Source: Ganaspis brasiliensis | Taxonomy: Eukaryota > Arthropoda > Insecta > Hymenoptera > Figitidae | Assembly: GCA_037103525.1 (NCBI GenBank) | Contig: JAZKLR010000506.1 | Coordinates: forward strand, 372,001-436,000 | Length of the DNA: 64,000 bases | Reading direction: 5' to 3' | Shown: positions 44,001-55,870 of the stretch, in pieces | Layout of the letters: every line of letters starts with the position of its first letter | How positions within the stretch are numbered: position 1 is the stretch's first letter | Position numbers and translations under genes: made by a program | The notes under the pieces: model-generated | What the model saw: only the letters and a program-made list of their open reading frames with translations | Told to the model about the DNA's origin: nothing | Database searches by the model: none

Positions 44001-47000
44001 GGTCATTGATGATCATCAACAATTAACACTTTCCAGCCAACTCAGAGTAAGATACTCTACTGATGCTAACTTTGCTAAGATCACCTAGCTCTTAGATTTT
44101 TTTATCACTTAAGTCTAGAATGAATGATGTCTCTAGAATACTCCAGAGTGATGATCAATGATGATCATCAACAATTAACCCTTTTCAGCCAACCCAGAGT
44201 GAGACACTCTACTGATGCTAAGTTTGCTCAAATTACCTAGCCCAAGATTTTTTTATCACTCGACTCTGGTATGGGACATGGCTCTGGAATACTCCAGAGT
44301 AATGATCATTGATGATCATCAACAATAAACACTTTCCAGCCAACCCAGAGTGAGATACTCTACTCATGCCAACTTTGCTCAAATTACCTAGCCCCAAGAT
44401 TTTTTTATCACTCGACTCTTGTATGGGACATGTCTCTGGAATACTCCAGAGTGATGATCTTTGATGATCATCAACAATTAACACTTTCCAGCGAACCCAG
44501 AGTAAGATACTCTACTGATGCTAACTTTGCTAAGATCACCTAGCTCTAAGATTTTTTTATCACTCAAGTCTGGTATGGATCATGTCTTTGGAATACTCCA
44601 GAGTGATGATCAATGATGATCATCAACAATTAACCCTTTCCAGCCAACCCAGAGTGAGATACTCTACTCATGCTAACTTTGCTCAAATTACCAAGCCCCA
44701 AGATTTTTTTATCACTCGAGTCTGGTATGGGACATGTCTCTGGAATACTCTAGAGTAATGATCAATGATGATCATCAACAATTAACACTTTCCAGACAAT
44801 ACAGAGTAAGATACTCTACTGATGCTAAGTTTGCTTAAATTACCTAGCCCCAAGATTTTTTTATCACTCGAGTCTGGTATTGGACATGTCTCTGGAATAC
44901 TCCACAGTGATGATCACCTAGCTCTAAGATTTTTTTATTACTCAAGTCTAGAATGAAACATGTCTCTGGAATACTCCAGAGTGATGATCAATGATGATCA
45001 TCAACAATTAACCCTTTTCAGCCAACCCAGAGTGAGACACTCTACTGATGCTAAGTTTGCTCAAATTACCTAGCCCCAAGATTTTTTTATCACTCGAGTC
45101 TGGTATGGGACATGTCTCTGGAATACTCCACAGTGATGATCAATAATGATCATCAACAATTAACACTTTTAAGCCAACCCAGAGTAAGATACTCTACTGA
45201 TGCTAACTTTGCTAAGATCACCTAGCTCTAAGATTTTTTTATGACTCAAGTCTGGAATGAAACAAGTCTCTGGAATACTCCAGAGTAATGATCAATGATG
45301 ATCATCAACAATTAACCCTTTCCAGCCAACCCAGAGTGAGATACTCTACTCATGCTAACTTTGCTCAAATTACCTAGCCCCAGGATTTTTTTATCACTCG
45401 AATCTGGTATGGGACATGTCTCTGGAATACTCCAGAGTGATCATTATTGATGATCATCAACAATTAACACTTTCCAGCCAACCCAGAGTAAGATACTCTA
45501 CTGATGCTAACTTTGCTAAGATCACCTAGCACTAAGATTTTTTTATCACTCAAGTCTGGAATGAAACATGTCTCTGGAATAGTCCAGAGTGATGATCAAT
45601 GATGATCATCAACAATTAACCCTTTCCAGCCAACCCAGAGTGAGATACTCTACTCATGCTAACTTTGCTAAGATCACCTAGCACTAAGATTTTTTTATCA
45701 CTCAAGTCTGGAATGAAACATGTCTCTGGAATAGTCCAGAGTGATCATCATTGATGATCATCAACAATTAACACTTTCCAGCCAACCCAGAGTAAGATAC
45801 TCTACTGATGCTAACTTTGCTAAGATCACCTAGCACTAAGATTTTTTTATCACTCAAGTCTGGAATGAAACATGTCTCTGGAATAGTCCAGAGTGATGAT
45901 CATTGATGATCATCAACAATTAACACTTTCCAGCCAACCCAGAGTAAGATACTCTACTGATGCTAACTTTGCTAAGATCACCTAGCTCTTAGATTTTTTT
46001 ATTACTTAAGTCTAGAATGAAACATGTCTCTAGAATACTCCAGAGTGATGATCAATAAAGATCATCAACAATTAACCCTTTCCAGCCAACCCAGAGTAAC
46101 ATACTCTACTGATGCTAACTTTGCTAAGATCACCTAGCTCTAAGATTTTTTTATCACTCGAGTCTGGTATGGGACATGTCTCTGGAATACTCCAGAGTGA
46201 TGATCATTGATGATCATCAACAATTAACCCTTTTCAGCCAACCCAGAGTGAGATACTCTACTCATGCCAACTTTGCTCAAAATACATAGCCCCAAGATTT
46301 TTTTATCACTCGGGTCTGGTATGGGACATGTCTCTGAAATACTCTAGAGTAATGATCAATGATGATCATCAACAATTAACACTTTCCAGCCAATCCAGAG
46401 TAAGATACTCTACTGATGCTAAGTTTGCTCAAATTACCTAGCCCTAAGATTTTTTTATCACTCGAGTCTGGTATGGGACATGTCTCTGGAATACTCCAGA
46501 GTGATGATCAATGATGATCATCAACAATTAACCCTTTCCAGCTAACCCACAGTGAGATACTCTACTCATGCTAACTTTGCTCAAATTACCTAGCCCCAAG
46601 ATTTTTTGATCACTCAAGTCTGGTATGGGACATGTCTCTGGAATATTCTAGAGTGATGATCATTGATGATCATCAACAATTAACACTTTCCAGCCAACCC
46701 AGAGTAAGATACTCTACTGATGCTAACTTTGCTAAGATTACCTAGCTCTAAGATTTTTTTATCACTTAAGTCTGGAATGAAACATGTTTCTGGAATACTC
46801 CAGAGTGATGATCAATGATGATCATCAACAATTAACCCTTTCCAGCCAACCCAGAGTGAGATACTCTACTGATGCGAAGTTTGCTCAAATTACCTAGCCC
46901 CAAGATTTTTTTATCACTCGAGTCTGGTATGGGACATTTCTGTGGAATACTCCAGAGTGATGATCAATGATGATCATCAACAATTAACACTTTCCAGCCA

Positions 47001-49975
47001 ACCCAGAGTAACATACTCTACTGATGCTAACTTTGCTAAGATCACCTAGCTCTAAGATTTTTTTATCACTTAAGTCTGGAATGAAACATGTCTCTGAAAT
47101 ACTCCAGAGTGATGGTCCATGATGATGATCAACAATTAACGCTTTCCAGCCAACCCAGAGTGAGATACTCCACTCATGCCAACTTTGCTCAAAATACATA
47201 GCCCCAAGATTTTTTTATCACTTAAGTCTGGAATGAAACATGTTTCTGGAATACTCCAGAGTGATGATCAATGATGATCATCAACAATTAACCCTTTCCA
47301 GCCAACCCAGAGTGAGATACTCTACTGATGCGAAGTTTGCTCAAATTACCTAGCCCCAAGATTTTTTGATCACTCAAGTCTGGTATAGGACATGTCTTTG
47401 GAATACTCTAGAGTGATGATCATTGATGATCATCAACAATTAACACTTTCCAGCCAACCCAGAGTAAGATTCTCTACTGATGCTAACTTTGCTAAGATTA
47501 CCTAGCTCTAAGATTTTTTTATCACTTAAGTCTGGAATGAAACATGTCTCTGAAATACTCCAGAGTGATGATCAATGATGATCATCAACAATTAACGCTT
47601 TCCAGCCATCCCAGCGTGAGATACTCTACTGATGCTAACTTTGCTAAGATTACCTAGCTCTAAGATTTTTTTATCACTTAAGTCTGGAATGAAACATGTC
47701 TCTGAAATACTCCAGAGTGATGATCAATGATGATCATCAACAATTAACGCTTTCCAGCCAATCCAGAGTAAGATACTCTACTGATGCGAAGTTTGCTCAA
47801 ATTACCTAGCCATAAGATTTTTTTATCACTTGAGTCTGGTATGGGACATGTCTCTGGAATACTCTACAGTGATGATCAATAATGATCATCAACAATTAAC
47901 ACTTTCCAGCCAAACCAGAGTAAGATACTCTAATGATGCTAACATTGCTAAGATCACCTAGCTCTAAGATTTTTTTATCACTCAAGTCTGGAATGAAACA
48001 TGTCTCTGGAATACTTCAGAGTGATGATCAATGATGATCATTAACAATTAACACTTTCCAGCCAACCCAGAGTAAGATACTCTACTCATGCTAACTTTGC
48101 TAAGATCCCCTAGCTCTAAGATTTTTTTATCACTCAAGTCTGGAATGAAACATGTTTCTGGAATACTCCAGAGTGATGATCAATGATGATCATCAACAAT
48201 TAACCCTTTCCAGCCAAACCCAGAGTGAGATACTCTACTCATGCGAACTTTGCTCAAATTACCTAGCCCCAAGATTTTTTGATCACTCAAGTCTGGTATG
48301 GGACATGTCTCTAGAATACTCTAGAGTGATGATCATTGATGATCATCAACAATTTACACTTTCCAGCCAACCCAGAGTAAGATTCTCTACTGATGCTAAC
48401 TTTGCTAAGATTACCTAGCTCTAAGATTTTTTTATCACTTAAGTCTGGAATGAAACATGTCTCTGAAATACTCCAGTGTGATGATCAATGATGATCATCA
48501 ACAATTAACGCTTTCCAGCCAACCCAGCGTGAGATACTCTACTCATGCTAACTTTGCTCAAATTACCTTGCCCCAAGATTTTTTTATCAGTCGAGTCTGG
48601 TATGGGACATGTCTCTGGAATCCTCCAGAGTGATGATCAATGATAATCATCAACAATTAACCCTTTCCCGCCATCCCAGAGTGAGATACTGTACTCATGC
48701 CAACTTTGCTTAAAATACCTAGCACCAAGATTTTTTTATCACTCAAGTCTGGAATGAAACATGTCTCTGGAATACTGCAGAGTCATAATCAATAATGATC
48801 ATCAACAATTAACACTTTCCAGCCAACCCAGAGTAAGATACTCTACTGATGCTAACTTTGCTAAGATTACCTAGCTCTAAGATTTTTTTATCACTTAAGT
48901 CTGGAATGAAACATGTCTCTGAAATACTTCAGAGTGATGATCAATGATGATCATCAACAATTAACCCTTTCAAGCCAACCCAGAGTGGGATACTCTACTC
49001 ATGCTAACTTTGCTCAAAATACCTAGCCCCAAGATTTTTTTATCACTTGAGTCTGGTATGGATTATGGCTTTAAAATACTCCATAGTGATGATCAATGAT
49101 GATCATCATTAATTAACCCTTTCAGGCCAACCCAGAGTAAGATACTCTACTGATGCTAACTTTGCTCAAAATACCTAGCCCCAAGATTTTTTTATCACTC
49201 GAGTCTGGTATGAGACATGTTTCTGAAATACTCCAGAGTGATGATCAATGATGATCATCAACAATTAACCCTTTCCAGCCAACCCAGAGTGAGATACTCT
49301 ACTCATGCTAACTTTGCTCAAATTACCTTGCCCCAAGAATTTTTTATCAGTCGAGTCTGGTATGGGACATGTCTCTGGAATCCTCCAGAGTGATGATCAA
49401 TGATGATCATCAACAATTAACCCTTTCTCGCCATTCCAGAGTAAGATACTCTACTCATGCTAACTTTGCTTAAAATACCTAGCACCAAGATTTTTTTATC
49501 ACTCAAGTCTGGAATGAAACATGTCTCTGGAATACTGCAGAGTCATGATCAATAATGATCATCAACAATTAACACTTTCCAGCCAACCCAGAGTAAGATA
49601 CTCTACTGATGCTAACTTTGCTAAGATTACCTAGCTCTAAGATTTTTTCATCACTTAAGTGTGGAATGAAACATGTCTCTGAAATACTTCAGAGTGATGA
49701 TCAATGATGATCATCAACAATTAACCCTTTCAAGCCAACCCAGAGTGGGATACTCTACTCATGCTAACTTTGCTCAAAATACCTAGCCTCAAGATTTTTT
49801 TATCACTCGAGTCTGGTATGAGACATTTTTCTGGAATACTCCAGAGTGATGATCAATGATGATCATTAACAATTAACACTTTCCAGCCAACCCAGAGTAA
49901 GATACTCTACTGATGCTAACTTTGCTAAGATCACCTAGCTCTAAGATTTTTTTATCACTCAAGTCTGGAATGAAA

Positions 49976-50760
49976 TCGACCCAAATTACATTCTTGCATT
50001 TGTTCTCCTTTGATTTTTTTAACTACTTAGGAAAATTTAATTATTTTTAAAAAAATGAAAATTGGAAAAAAATGCAAAATTAAACAAGATTTATAAGTAA
50101 ATAAAACTATTAAATAAAAATTGTTATTAACAAATTAATAAAATTTAAAAAGTCCTTGTGTGTAAAGTCCGATTCAAATTTAAAGTTATTCCAATGACAA
50201 GGAATGACAATATTATAGAAGATCTTTCGAACTTAGTGGGAGCTTGCCACGCAAACCACCGGTAAATCTGAATGATTACATTGATTACCAAAAGGAAAGG
50301 GGTGAGACCGCGCTCTGATTGAATGTTTCTTTTGATATTGTTTTTGCGGCAAATTTGAATTTGAATTTGACACCTTAAGTATTTTTTGTGTGGAAGTATA
50401 AATAATCGGTCGTAATTACGTAAATTGAAGATACAAAGAATTTTATATATTTTGAATAAACGAATTACTCTTGTATTATGTAAACAATCTAAAAAATTAT
50501 TTGATTTTTTTTTTAAATCACTTAAATCTGACTATATCATAAATCTATAGTTTCTATGAAATAATTATTTACACAAAATTCGCATTATTTCCATTGTTTA
50601 TAAGATTTTGAATTTTGATAAGCTGTTTATTCGTGCATTTCTTTAAAAAAAAAAAATAATTAAATTTATATCATGAGAACCATTTTAATTGAATAGCCGC
50701 ATTTTCTTTGAAAAATAATTGTACAAGATTCTATTTACATAACCTTAAAAAAATAATTAT
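49976..50760. other. Non-satellite DNA next to the array edge, nothing recognised
   Basis: At 49975/49976 the last monomer stops in the middle of its GGAATGAAACATG segment and unrelated AT-rich sequence begins. No target duplication or transposon end was seen at the junction. The following 785 bp contain a less AT-rich patch (about 50220-50310) but no open frame, RNA gene or repeat that could be supported. Confidence 0.6.
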
Positions 50761-53280
50761 TTATTGATGTGAAAATTATAAAAGTTATAAAAAGTTAACA
50801 AATTAAAAAATTAATAACTATTTGCAATTAAAAAATAAATTTATTACAAATATTTTCTTTTAATTAACAAAAGAGAATTTTTAATTAATAAACAAGCAAC
50901 AAATTAAACAATTGAATATTGAATAAATAAATAAACATTCAATTAACAATAATAAACACAAGAAAATAGTTAATTAACAAAGAAACATTAAATAAACAAT
51001 CGAGAATTGTTAATAAACAATAAATAAATAAAGAGGATTGTTAATAAATAAACAATTGAATTTTTATAATTAAAAACAAATAAAATTTAAACAATTAACA
51101 AATTAAACAATTAAATATTGAATAAATAAATAAACAGCCAATAAACAATTAATAAACAAAAGAAAATTGTTAATTAACAAATAAACATTAAATAAACTAA
51201 AGAGAATTGTTAATAAACAATAAATAAATAATTAATAAACAAACAATAAATAAACAATTGATAAATAAATAAAAAGTAAATATACAATAAGTAAACAATA
51301 AATTAATAAACAGAAAAAAAATAAAAGAGGATTATTAATAAATAAACAATTGAATTTTTTATAATTAAAAACAAATAAAATTTAAACAATCAACAAATCA
51401 TGCAATTGAATATTGAAAAATAAATAAATAAACAAATACTTAACAAAATAAAAAAATATGTGCTATTTTTAAACAAAGAAAAAATCATAAATAATGAAAA
51501 AAAAACAAATTTTTATAAATCTAATTAATGAACTTGTATAACAGAGATAATAATATTTCTTGAAAATAAAATTTCGAAAATATTTGCAACTTTGGTTTCA
51601 TTTGTCAAAATAAAATTGAAAATCAATTCACGAATTTCTAATACTGAAAATCAAGGCATAGCAGAGTCGGCGGGATGCGATCATTGTATCCCTCGCCTAG
51701 CTAGTCATAGTTGAATGGCAGATGTTGCCTACTTTCAAGTCGCAGGCATGCTGGATGCACGTGTGGATTTTAAAGACTCGGATTCTTATAGAATGTTATG
51801 CATCGCTTCAAGTTTTGAAATGAGTGACCATCGAAATCACATGAACTTGAAAATAATATTTGACTATTTGATGTTAAAAGTATAAATAAAAATGGTACTA
51901 AAATTTTAATATTTTACAACTTACATGAATAAATAAATAATAATTAATAATAAATGAAAATTATTGTTTAAACAAATTAACAATAAAAGTAAAAACAATT
52001 AATTGTTCAGTAAAAAAATAAAATTCGATTTAACAAATTATCTTTCTTTTATGATTTAAACAATTCAAATAAATAAATAATGTTTATAACAAACAAATTA
52101 TTTAAACAATAATATGATCAAGCAAATAGAAAATAAATAAAATTTTAAGAAATAATTAACAATTGAAAATTTTTTATGAATAAATGAAATGTTAAACAAT
52201 TAATTAATTAATGAAATAAAAATGAATGTTTAAATAAAATTCTTAAACAAAAGAAAATTATTAAATTGTTATTATACAAACAAATAAATAAACAAAGAAA
52301 AAGTAAGTAAACGAAATTTCATAAAAATTAAAGAACAAACAAATTATTAAAAACAATCTATTGTTTAAATAAATGAGAATAATAAAATACATTAGTGGAA
52401 AAATAACTAAATAAAACGTTTAAATAATGAATTAAATAATAAATAAACAAACAAGTAAATTAAAGAAATAAATTAATAAATTAAAATAAAATGGGACGTG
52501 AAGTAATAAATGATCGTTGAAATCATAATTTAAATCAAATAATGGAAGAGGTTTTGAAGCAAACTTTAAATGAAATAAGTTCCTCTTTCTAAAGAATGAT
52601 GATATTGGGACTATTCTGAAACTGCAGAGGGGCGCGGGGATATCTTGACGCGTATGCTCCGTTAAGTCCCTAAACACACGGCTAGACTGTATGTCTGCCG
52701 GTCATTGAGGAAAATTAGGGGAAATTACAGTGCTTTAAAAAAATGTCTTTTTATAATTATCAAAGATTTTTAATAAACTATACTTTTGAATATAATCAAA
52801 TACAACGTAAAGAAAATCAGTAAACAATTAACTTGATTGAAATATAAATAAACAAAACAAATAAATAAATAAAATTTGAAAGATTTATAAACAAACAAGC
52901 AAATGAGTATATTCAATTACAATAAAAACCACATGAGCAAAAATTGAAATACATTAACATATAAACAAAGACATTAAATAAATAAATAAATGATAAAAAA
53001 ATTATTATTCAAACGTTTGAAATTTTTTTTAATAAAGAAAAAAATCATGTAATTAATCAAGAGTCATAAACAAAGAAAATCAAATAAACTAATAAAACAA
53101 AGAATAAATAAATATATGAATGTATTAAAAGAATAAATTATTGAATTAAATAATAAATTAGTAAATAAACGAAATAATAAATCTAATGAATAAATAAAGT
53201 AATCAATTCACGAATGAAGGAGTAATAAATTATTTATAAGCAAAAAAATGAAGAAAAATTCTATAAATAAACAAATTCTT
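50761..53280. repeat. Very AT-rich degenerate AAATAAATAAACAATT-type tract
   Basis: About 2.5 kb is made mostly of AAATAAATAAAC, AACAATTAATAAAC and related short words with very little G or C. Two patches of ordinary composition interrupt it, at about 51640-51860 and 52480-52740. Neither contains a recognisable gene. The frame open on the minus strand across the second patch (52432-52677) encodes a low-complexity F/L-rich string and looks incidental. Confidence 0.7.
50901..51394. repeat. Tandem duplication of a ~200-bp AT-rich unit, second copy expanded to 295 bp
   Basis: Copy 1 (50901-51099) and copy 2 (51100-51394) share an ordered set of blocks: a start like AAATTAAACAATTRAATATTG, then TTGTTAATTAACAAA, then AGAATTGTTAATAAACAA, then AGGATTRTTAATAAATAAAC, then TTATAATTAAAAAC. 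The start of a third copy follows at 51395. Copy 2 has about 96 extra bases of AATAAAC-type sequence in its middle. Ordered blocks rather than composition alone support a true duplication. Confidence 0.65.
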
Positions 53281-53540
53281 AAATCCAGAGACAAAAAGAA
53301 GCTCTGAGATCCTGTGTAAAATTAAACAAATTTTGAATCCAGAGGAAAAATGAAACCCTGAGATCAATGATATGTAAACAAATTCTTAAATCTAGAGACT
53401 AAAATAAGCTCTGAGATCCTGTGTAAAATTAAAAAAAAAAAAACCTTAATCCAGAGGTAAAATAAAACCCTGAGATCAATTTATAAATAAACAAAGTTTT
53501 AAATCCAGAGATAAAAATGAAATCCTGAGATCAATTTATA
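53281..53540. repeat. Five-copy 53-59-bp minisatellite with paired CCAGAG/CTCTGAG or CCTGAG motifs
   Basis: Units begin with AATCCAGAG or AATCTAGAG at 53282, 53336, 53389, 53448 and 53502. Alternate units differ: one type continues with AGCTCTGAGATCCTGTG, the other with AAACCCTGAGATCAAT, so the array is dimeric. In the first type AGAG and CTCT can pair across about 15 bases. A poly-A run lengthens the third unit to 59 bp. Confidence 0.8.
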
Positions 53541-53550
53541 AACCTTTTAC

Positions 53551-54590
53551 TAATTTGGGTACCTTAAAAAAAATACGAATTCGGGAAGTCAGGAGATTTA
53601 CAGTTACTAAATCTTGTAAGAGTATGGGTAATTTGCACAATACTAATTCGGGTAGGTTGCTGATTACAATTTTGGTCAGTTACGAGAATTTCAATTTATA
53701 AATCTTAGACGAATTCGGGTAGTGGTAAGAATACTCATTCGGGTAATTAGGATAATACTAATTCGGGTAAGTTGGAAGAATACCAATTTCTGAACCTTTT
53801 ACAAACTCGGGTATTTTGCAGAATACTAAGTCAGGAACTTAGAAGAATACTAATTCGGGTAGTTGAAAGAATACTAATTTCTAAATCTTTTACGAAATCG
53901 GGAAGTTTAAAGAATACAAATTCGGGTAGATAGTGGAGTACAAATTCGGGTAGATTGTGGAATACAAATTCGTGTAAAGAGTAAGGAGTACAAATTCGGG
54001 TAGAGTGTGGAGTACAAATACGGGTAGAGTGAGGAGTAAAAATTCGTGTAGAGATAGAATACAAACTCAGGTAGAGTGAGGAGTACAAATACGGGCAGAT
54101 AGGAGTACAAATTCGTGTAAAGTGTGGAGTACAAATTCGTGTAGAGTGAGGAATACAGATACGGGCAGATAGGAGTACAAATGCGGGCAGATAGGAGTAC
54201 AAATTCGTGTAAAGTCGGGAGTACAAATGTGGTAGAGTCGGGAGTACAAATTCGTGTAAAGAGTGGAGTACAAATACTAATTTTAAAGAATACGAAGCCA
54301 GGTAGATGTAAGAATACTAATTTGCGTAGATAGGAGAATACTAAATTCTAAATTTTAATGATTTTGAATACTTAAGAGAATACTAATTTAGATAGTTTGA
54401 AAAATATGAATTCGGGCAGTTGAGAGAAATTAATTGCTAAATCTTATACAAATTTAAGTAGTTTAGATAATACAAATTAAGATATTTTAGAGAACAAAAA
54501 TTTCAGTTGAGTGAATAATAAACTTTTGAATAGTTTAGAGAATAAAAATTTGGTTAGTTTTGAGAATCTGAATTTAGAATACTAATTTTG
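53551..54590. repeat. Degenerate ~20-24-bp minisatellite, AATTCGGGTAG family
   Basis: The unit is GAATACTAATTCGGGTAG-like in the left half and GAGTACAAATTCGTGTAGAG-like in the central part (about 53930-54270). It becomes more degraded to the right. Spacing varies, so this is a minisatellite rather than a precise array. In the central part all three minus-strand frames lack stop codons over long spans and encode repeating Tyr/Leu/Arg/Ile-rich strings. That follows from the unit having no minus-strand stop triplet and is not taken as a gene. Confidence 0.8.
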
Positions 54591-55253
54591 GAAAATTTTG
54601 AGTCGAAAAAATTTTTAGTTTAAATGTTCTACGAATATATTTCGAAAACAAGTTGAAATATTTTAAATAAAATGATGTTAATGAATTACAAAAAATAGAA
54701 TTAAATCGTAATTTGTAATCGTAATTTGAAACATTAGAATTGAATTATTACAATTAAAAATTTGTTAGGTGCATTTATCACAATGTATAAATTTGAAATT
54801 TCGCGCTATTTTGGCGAATTGCTTTTTACGCATTATTTTAAATATGAAAAATTAGTTTCTTTAAATTCTTAAAAACAAAGGAAATCGTTTCTTATAAATA
54901 CCAAGATTTTATTAAACATAATTGAATTGCTTTTACATAACCTAAAAATAAATTTTTTTATTTAAAAAAAAAAAGAAAATTTTAAATTAAGAAAAATCTG
55001 ATTTGAAATTTGTATGAAATCTTACATTGGTACTAAGATATACCGAGAGAATTCGTCAGTGACTGTCGACATTGTGAAAATAAGAATTTTATTCTTTTGT
55101 GAAAGAATGCTTTCAGTTAATAAAAAGAAAACAATTAAAATAATTTATAATTATCTACAATTAAAGAATTTATTCAATTAATTGATAGCAAATAAAGTAA
55201 ATGAAGACATAAAAGAATTTAAGTATATCAGAACACATACTTTTTAATAGTTC

Positions 55254-55257
<4 letters not shown>
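54591..55257. other. AT-rich spacer, nothing recognised
   Basis: Mostly A/T with a few mixed patches such as 54800-54840. No open frame, repeat array or RNA motif was supported. Confidence 0.5.

Positions 55258-55291
<34 letters not shown>
55258..55291. repeat. (AC)17 microsatellite
   Basis: Seventeen uninterrupted AC dinucleotides. This is the only perfect dinucleotide array of this length noticed in the window. Confidence 0.97.
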
Positions 55292-55292
<1 letters not shown>

Positions 55293-55340
55293 TATGTTTC
55301 AGTGTAAAAGAGTTAATAAAATGGGTTGTAATGAATTTTT

Positions 55341-55766
55341 ATGCATTTTAAGTATTCAATTAGAATATTCTGTAAATATTATTTTTTTGTTGAAATCGTA
55401 ACTATTTTTTTCTTATACATGGGGTCATTTCGACGGATGTCTGTTTTATACATTATCATCATTTTCTTGGAAACACAGTGTGGGCCTGCACTCAAGGGCG
55501 GAAGTGAACACTTGTCCAAACTGAGGGCCAGCATCGCCTATAACAGAGTTTGTCTCAGCGCGACCCCTAATCTCAAAGTTTTTAGGGACTGTTTAGAAAA
55601 TCGAGTCGATAGCAAGACATCTGTTAACTATAAAGTCTTGTTTTTTCAAATGTGTCCGAACTCTGGGAAAACTCGACAGGCTATGCTGTTCCTCCCTTTT
55701 CAAGAGATGGTCAAATTATGTTTTTCGTTTCAAGAATATGAGAAACGAAGATTTTTAAAAAGATAA
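55341..55766 (+). CDS. Unrecognised 141-codon open frame, doubtful
   Basis: The first ~50 codons are hydrophobic and AT-driven (runs of Phe, Tyr and Ile). From about residue 48 (QCGPALKGG) to the end the base composition is clearly richer in G/C and the residues look ordinary. I recognise no domain. The G/C-rich part (about 55480-55700) may be a fragment of an exon or of a decayed transposon, and the Met start in AT-rich DNA may be meaningless. No splice signals, promoter or conserved neighbour supports expression. It lies immediately left of the transposon nest. Treat it as a hypothetical open frame, not an established gene. Confidence 0.2.
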   Translation: MHFKYSIRIFCKYYFFVEIVTIFFLYMGSFRRMSVLYIIIIFLETQCGPALKGGSEHLSKLRASIAYNRVCLSATPNLKVFRDCLENRVDSKTSVNYKVLFFQMCPNSGKTRQAMLFLPFQEMVKLCFSFQEYEKRRFLKR

Positions 55767-55870
55767 AAAAAAAACGGAGTGACTCACGACGTTACAGTTG
55801 CATTTCATAGGAAAATTTTGCTTTCTATGGTAATGCCTATGTCTGATATGAATTCGACCTTACTGTATAT

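Larger units (their letters stand above)
1..49975. repeat. 152-bp satellite DNA array, about 329 head-to-tail monomers
   Basis: The whole stretch is one tandem array. Monomer starts fall at about 1, 153, 304 and 456, and markers tens of kb apart stay separated by multiples of 152. A representative monomer counted by hand has 61 G/C in 152 bases (40%). Each monomer has a seven-T tract and three dyads: CTCTGGAATACTCCAGAG, the perfect palindrome TGATGATCATCA, and AGAGTAAGATACTCT. Two main classes alternate. Class A reads GATCACCTAGC, ACTCAAGTCTGGAATG and TTAACCC. Class B reads AAATTACCTAGCCCC, ACTCGAGTCTGGTATG and TTAACAC. No foreign insertion was seen in 50 kb. The array runs off the left edge. 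Open frames inside it are by-products of the repeat. A centromeric or pericentromeric role is inferred from length, homogeneity and near-nucleosome monomer size only. Confidence 0.98.
31931..49975. repeat. Satellite subdomain 3 with mixed monomer classes and a more diverged right edge
   Basis: Here the A/B dimer is interspersed with further classes: one with AATACATAGCCCC, ACTCGGGTCTGG and ACTCTAGAGTAATG, and one with ACTCCACAGTGATG followed by CAATAATGATC. TAGCTCTAAG replaces TAGCACTAAG in many class A copies. From about 47.5 kb to the end, monomers carry more private changes, for example CGCCATCC, ATCCTCCAGAG and TTTCAAGCC. More divergence at an array edge is usual for satellites, where exchange homogenises less. 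Confidence 0.8.

Noticed and set aside
28286..48418. Open frames of 61-88 codons inside the satellite on both strands (for example 28286-28534, 31671-31856, 44233-44484, 46984-47199, 48152-48418)
   Set aside because: They translate one to two satellite monomers and share the same peptide words. The 152-bp monomer is not a multiple of three, so frames break at the next unit. There is no sign of coding selection.
1..49975. Hammerhead ribozyme in the satellite, as in some animal satellites
   Set aside because: CTGATG and GAAAC words occur, but the core needs CTGATGA and the monomer reads CTGATGC. The GAAAC-to-GTC distance also leaves no room for a stem III. The complementary strand showed no core either.
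1..49975. CENP-B box
   Set aside because: No TTCG-N4-A-N2-CGGG-like pattern was found in either monomer class. The only CG in most class B units is in CTCGAG.
1..49975. CRISPR-like array
   Set aside because: Repeats are contiguous with no unique spacers, the monomer is far too long, and the context is eukaryotic.
52432..52677. Minus-strand 81-codon frame
   Set aside because: Mostly low-complexity Phe/Leu/Ile from AT-rich DNA, with no domain and no supporting context.
53831..54273. Three overlapping minus-strand frames rich in Tyr, Leu and Arg
   Set aside because: They are translations of a 20-24-bp minisatellite in all three frames. Such simultaneous openness reflects the repeat unit, not a gene.
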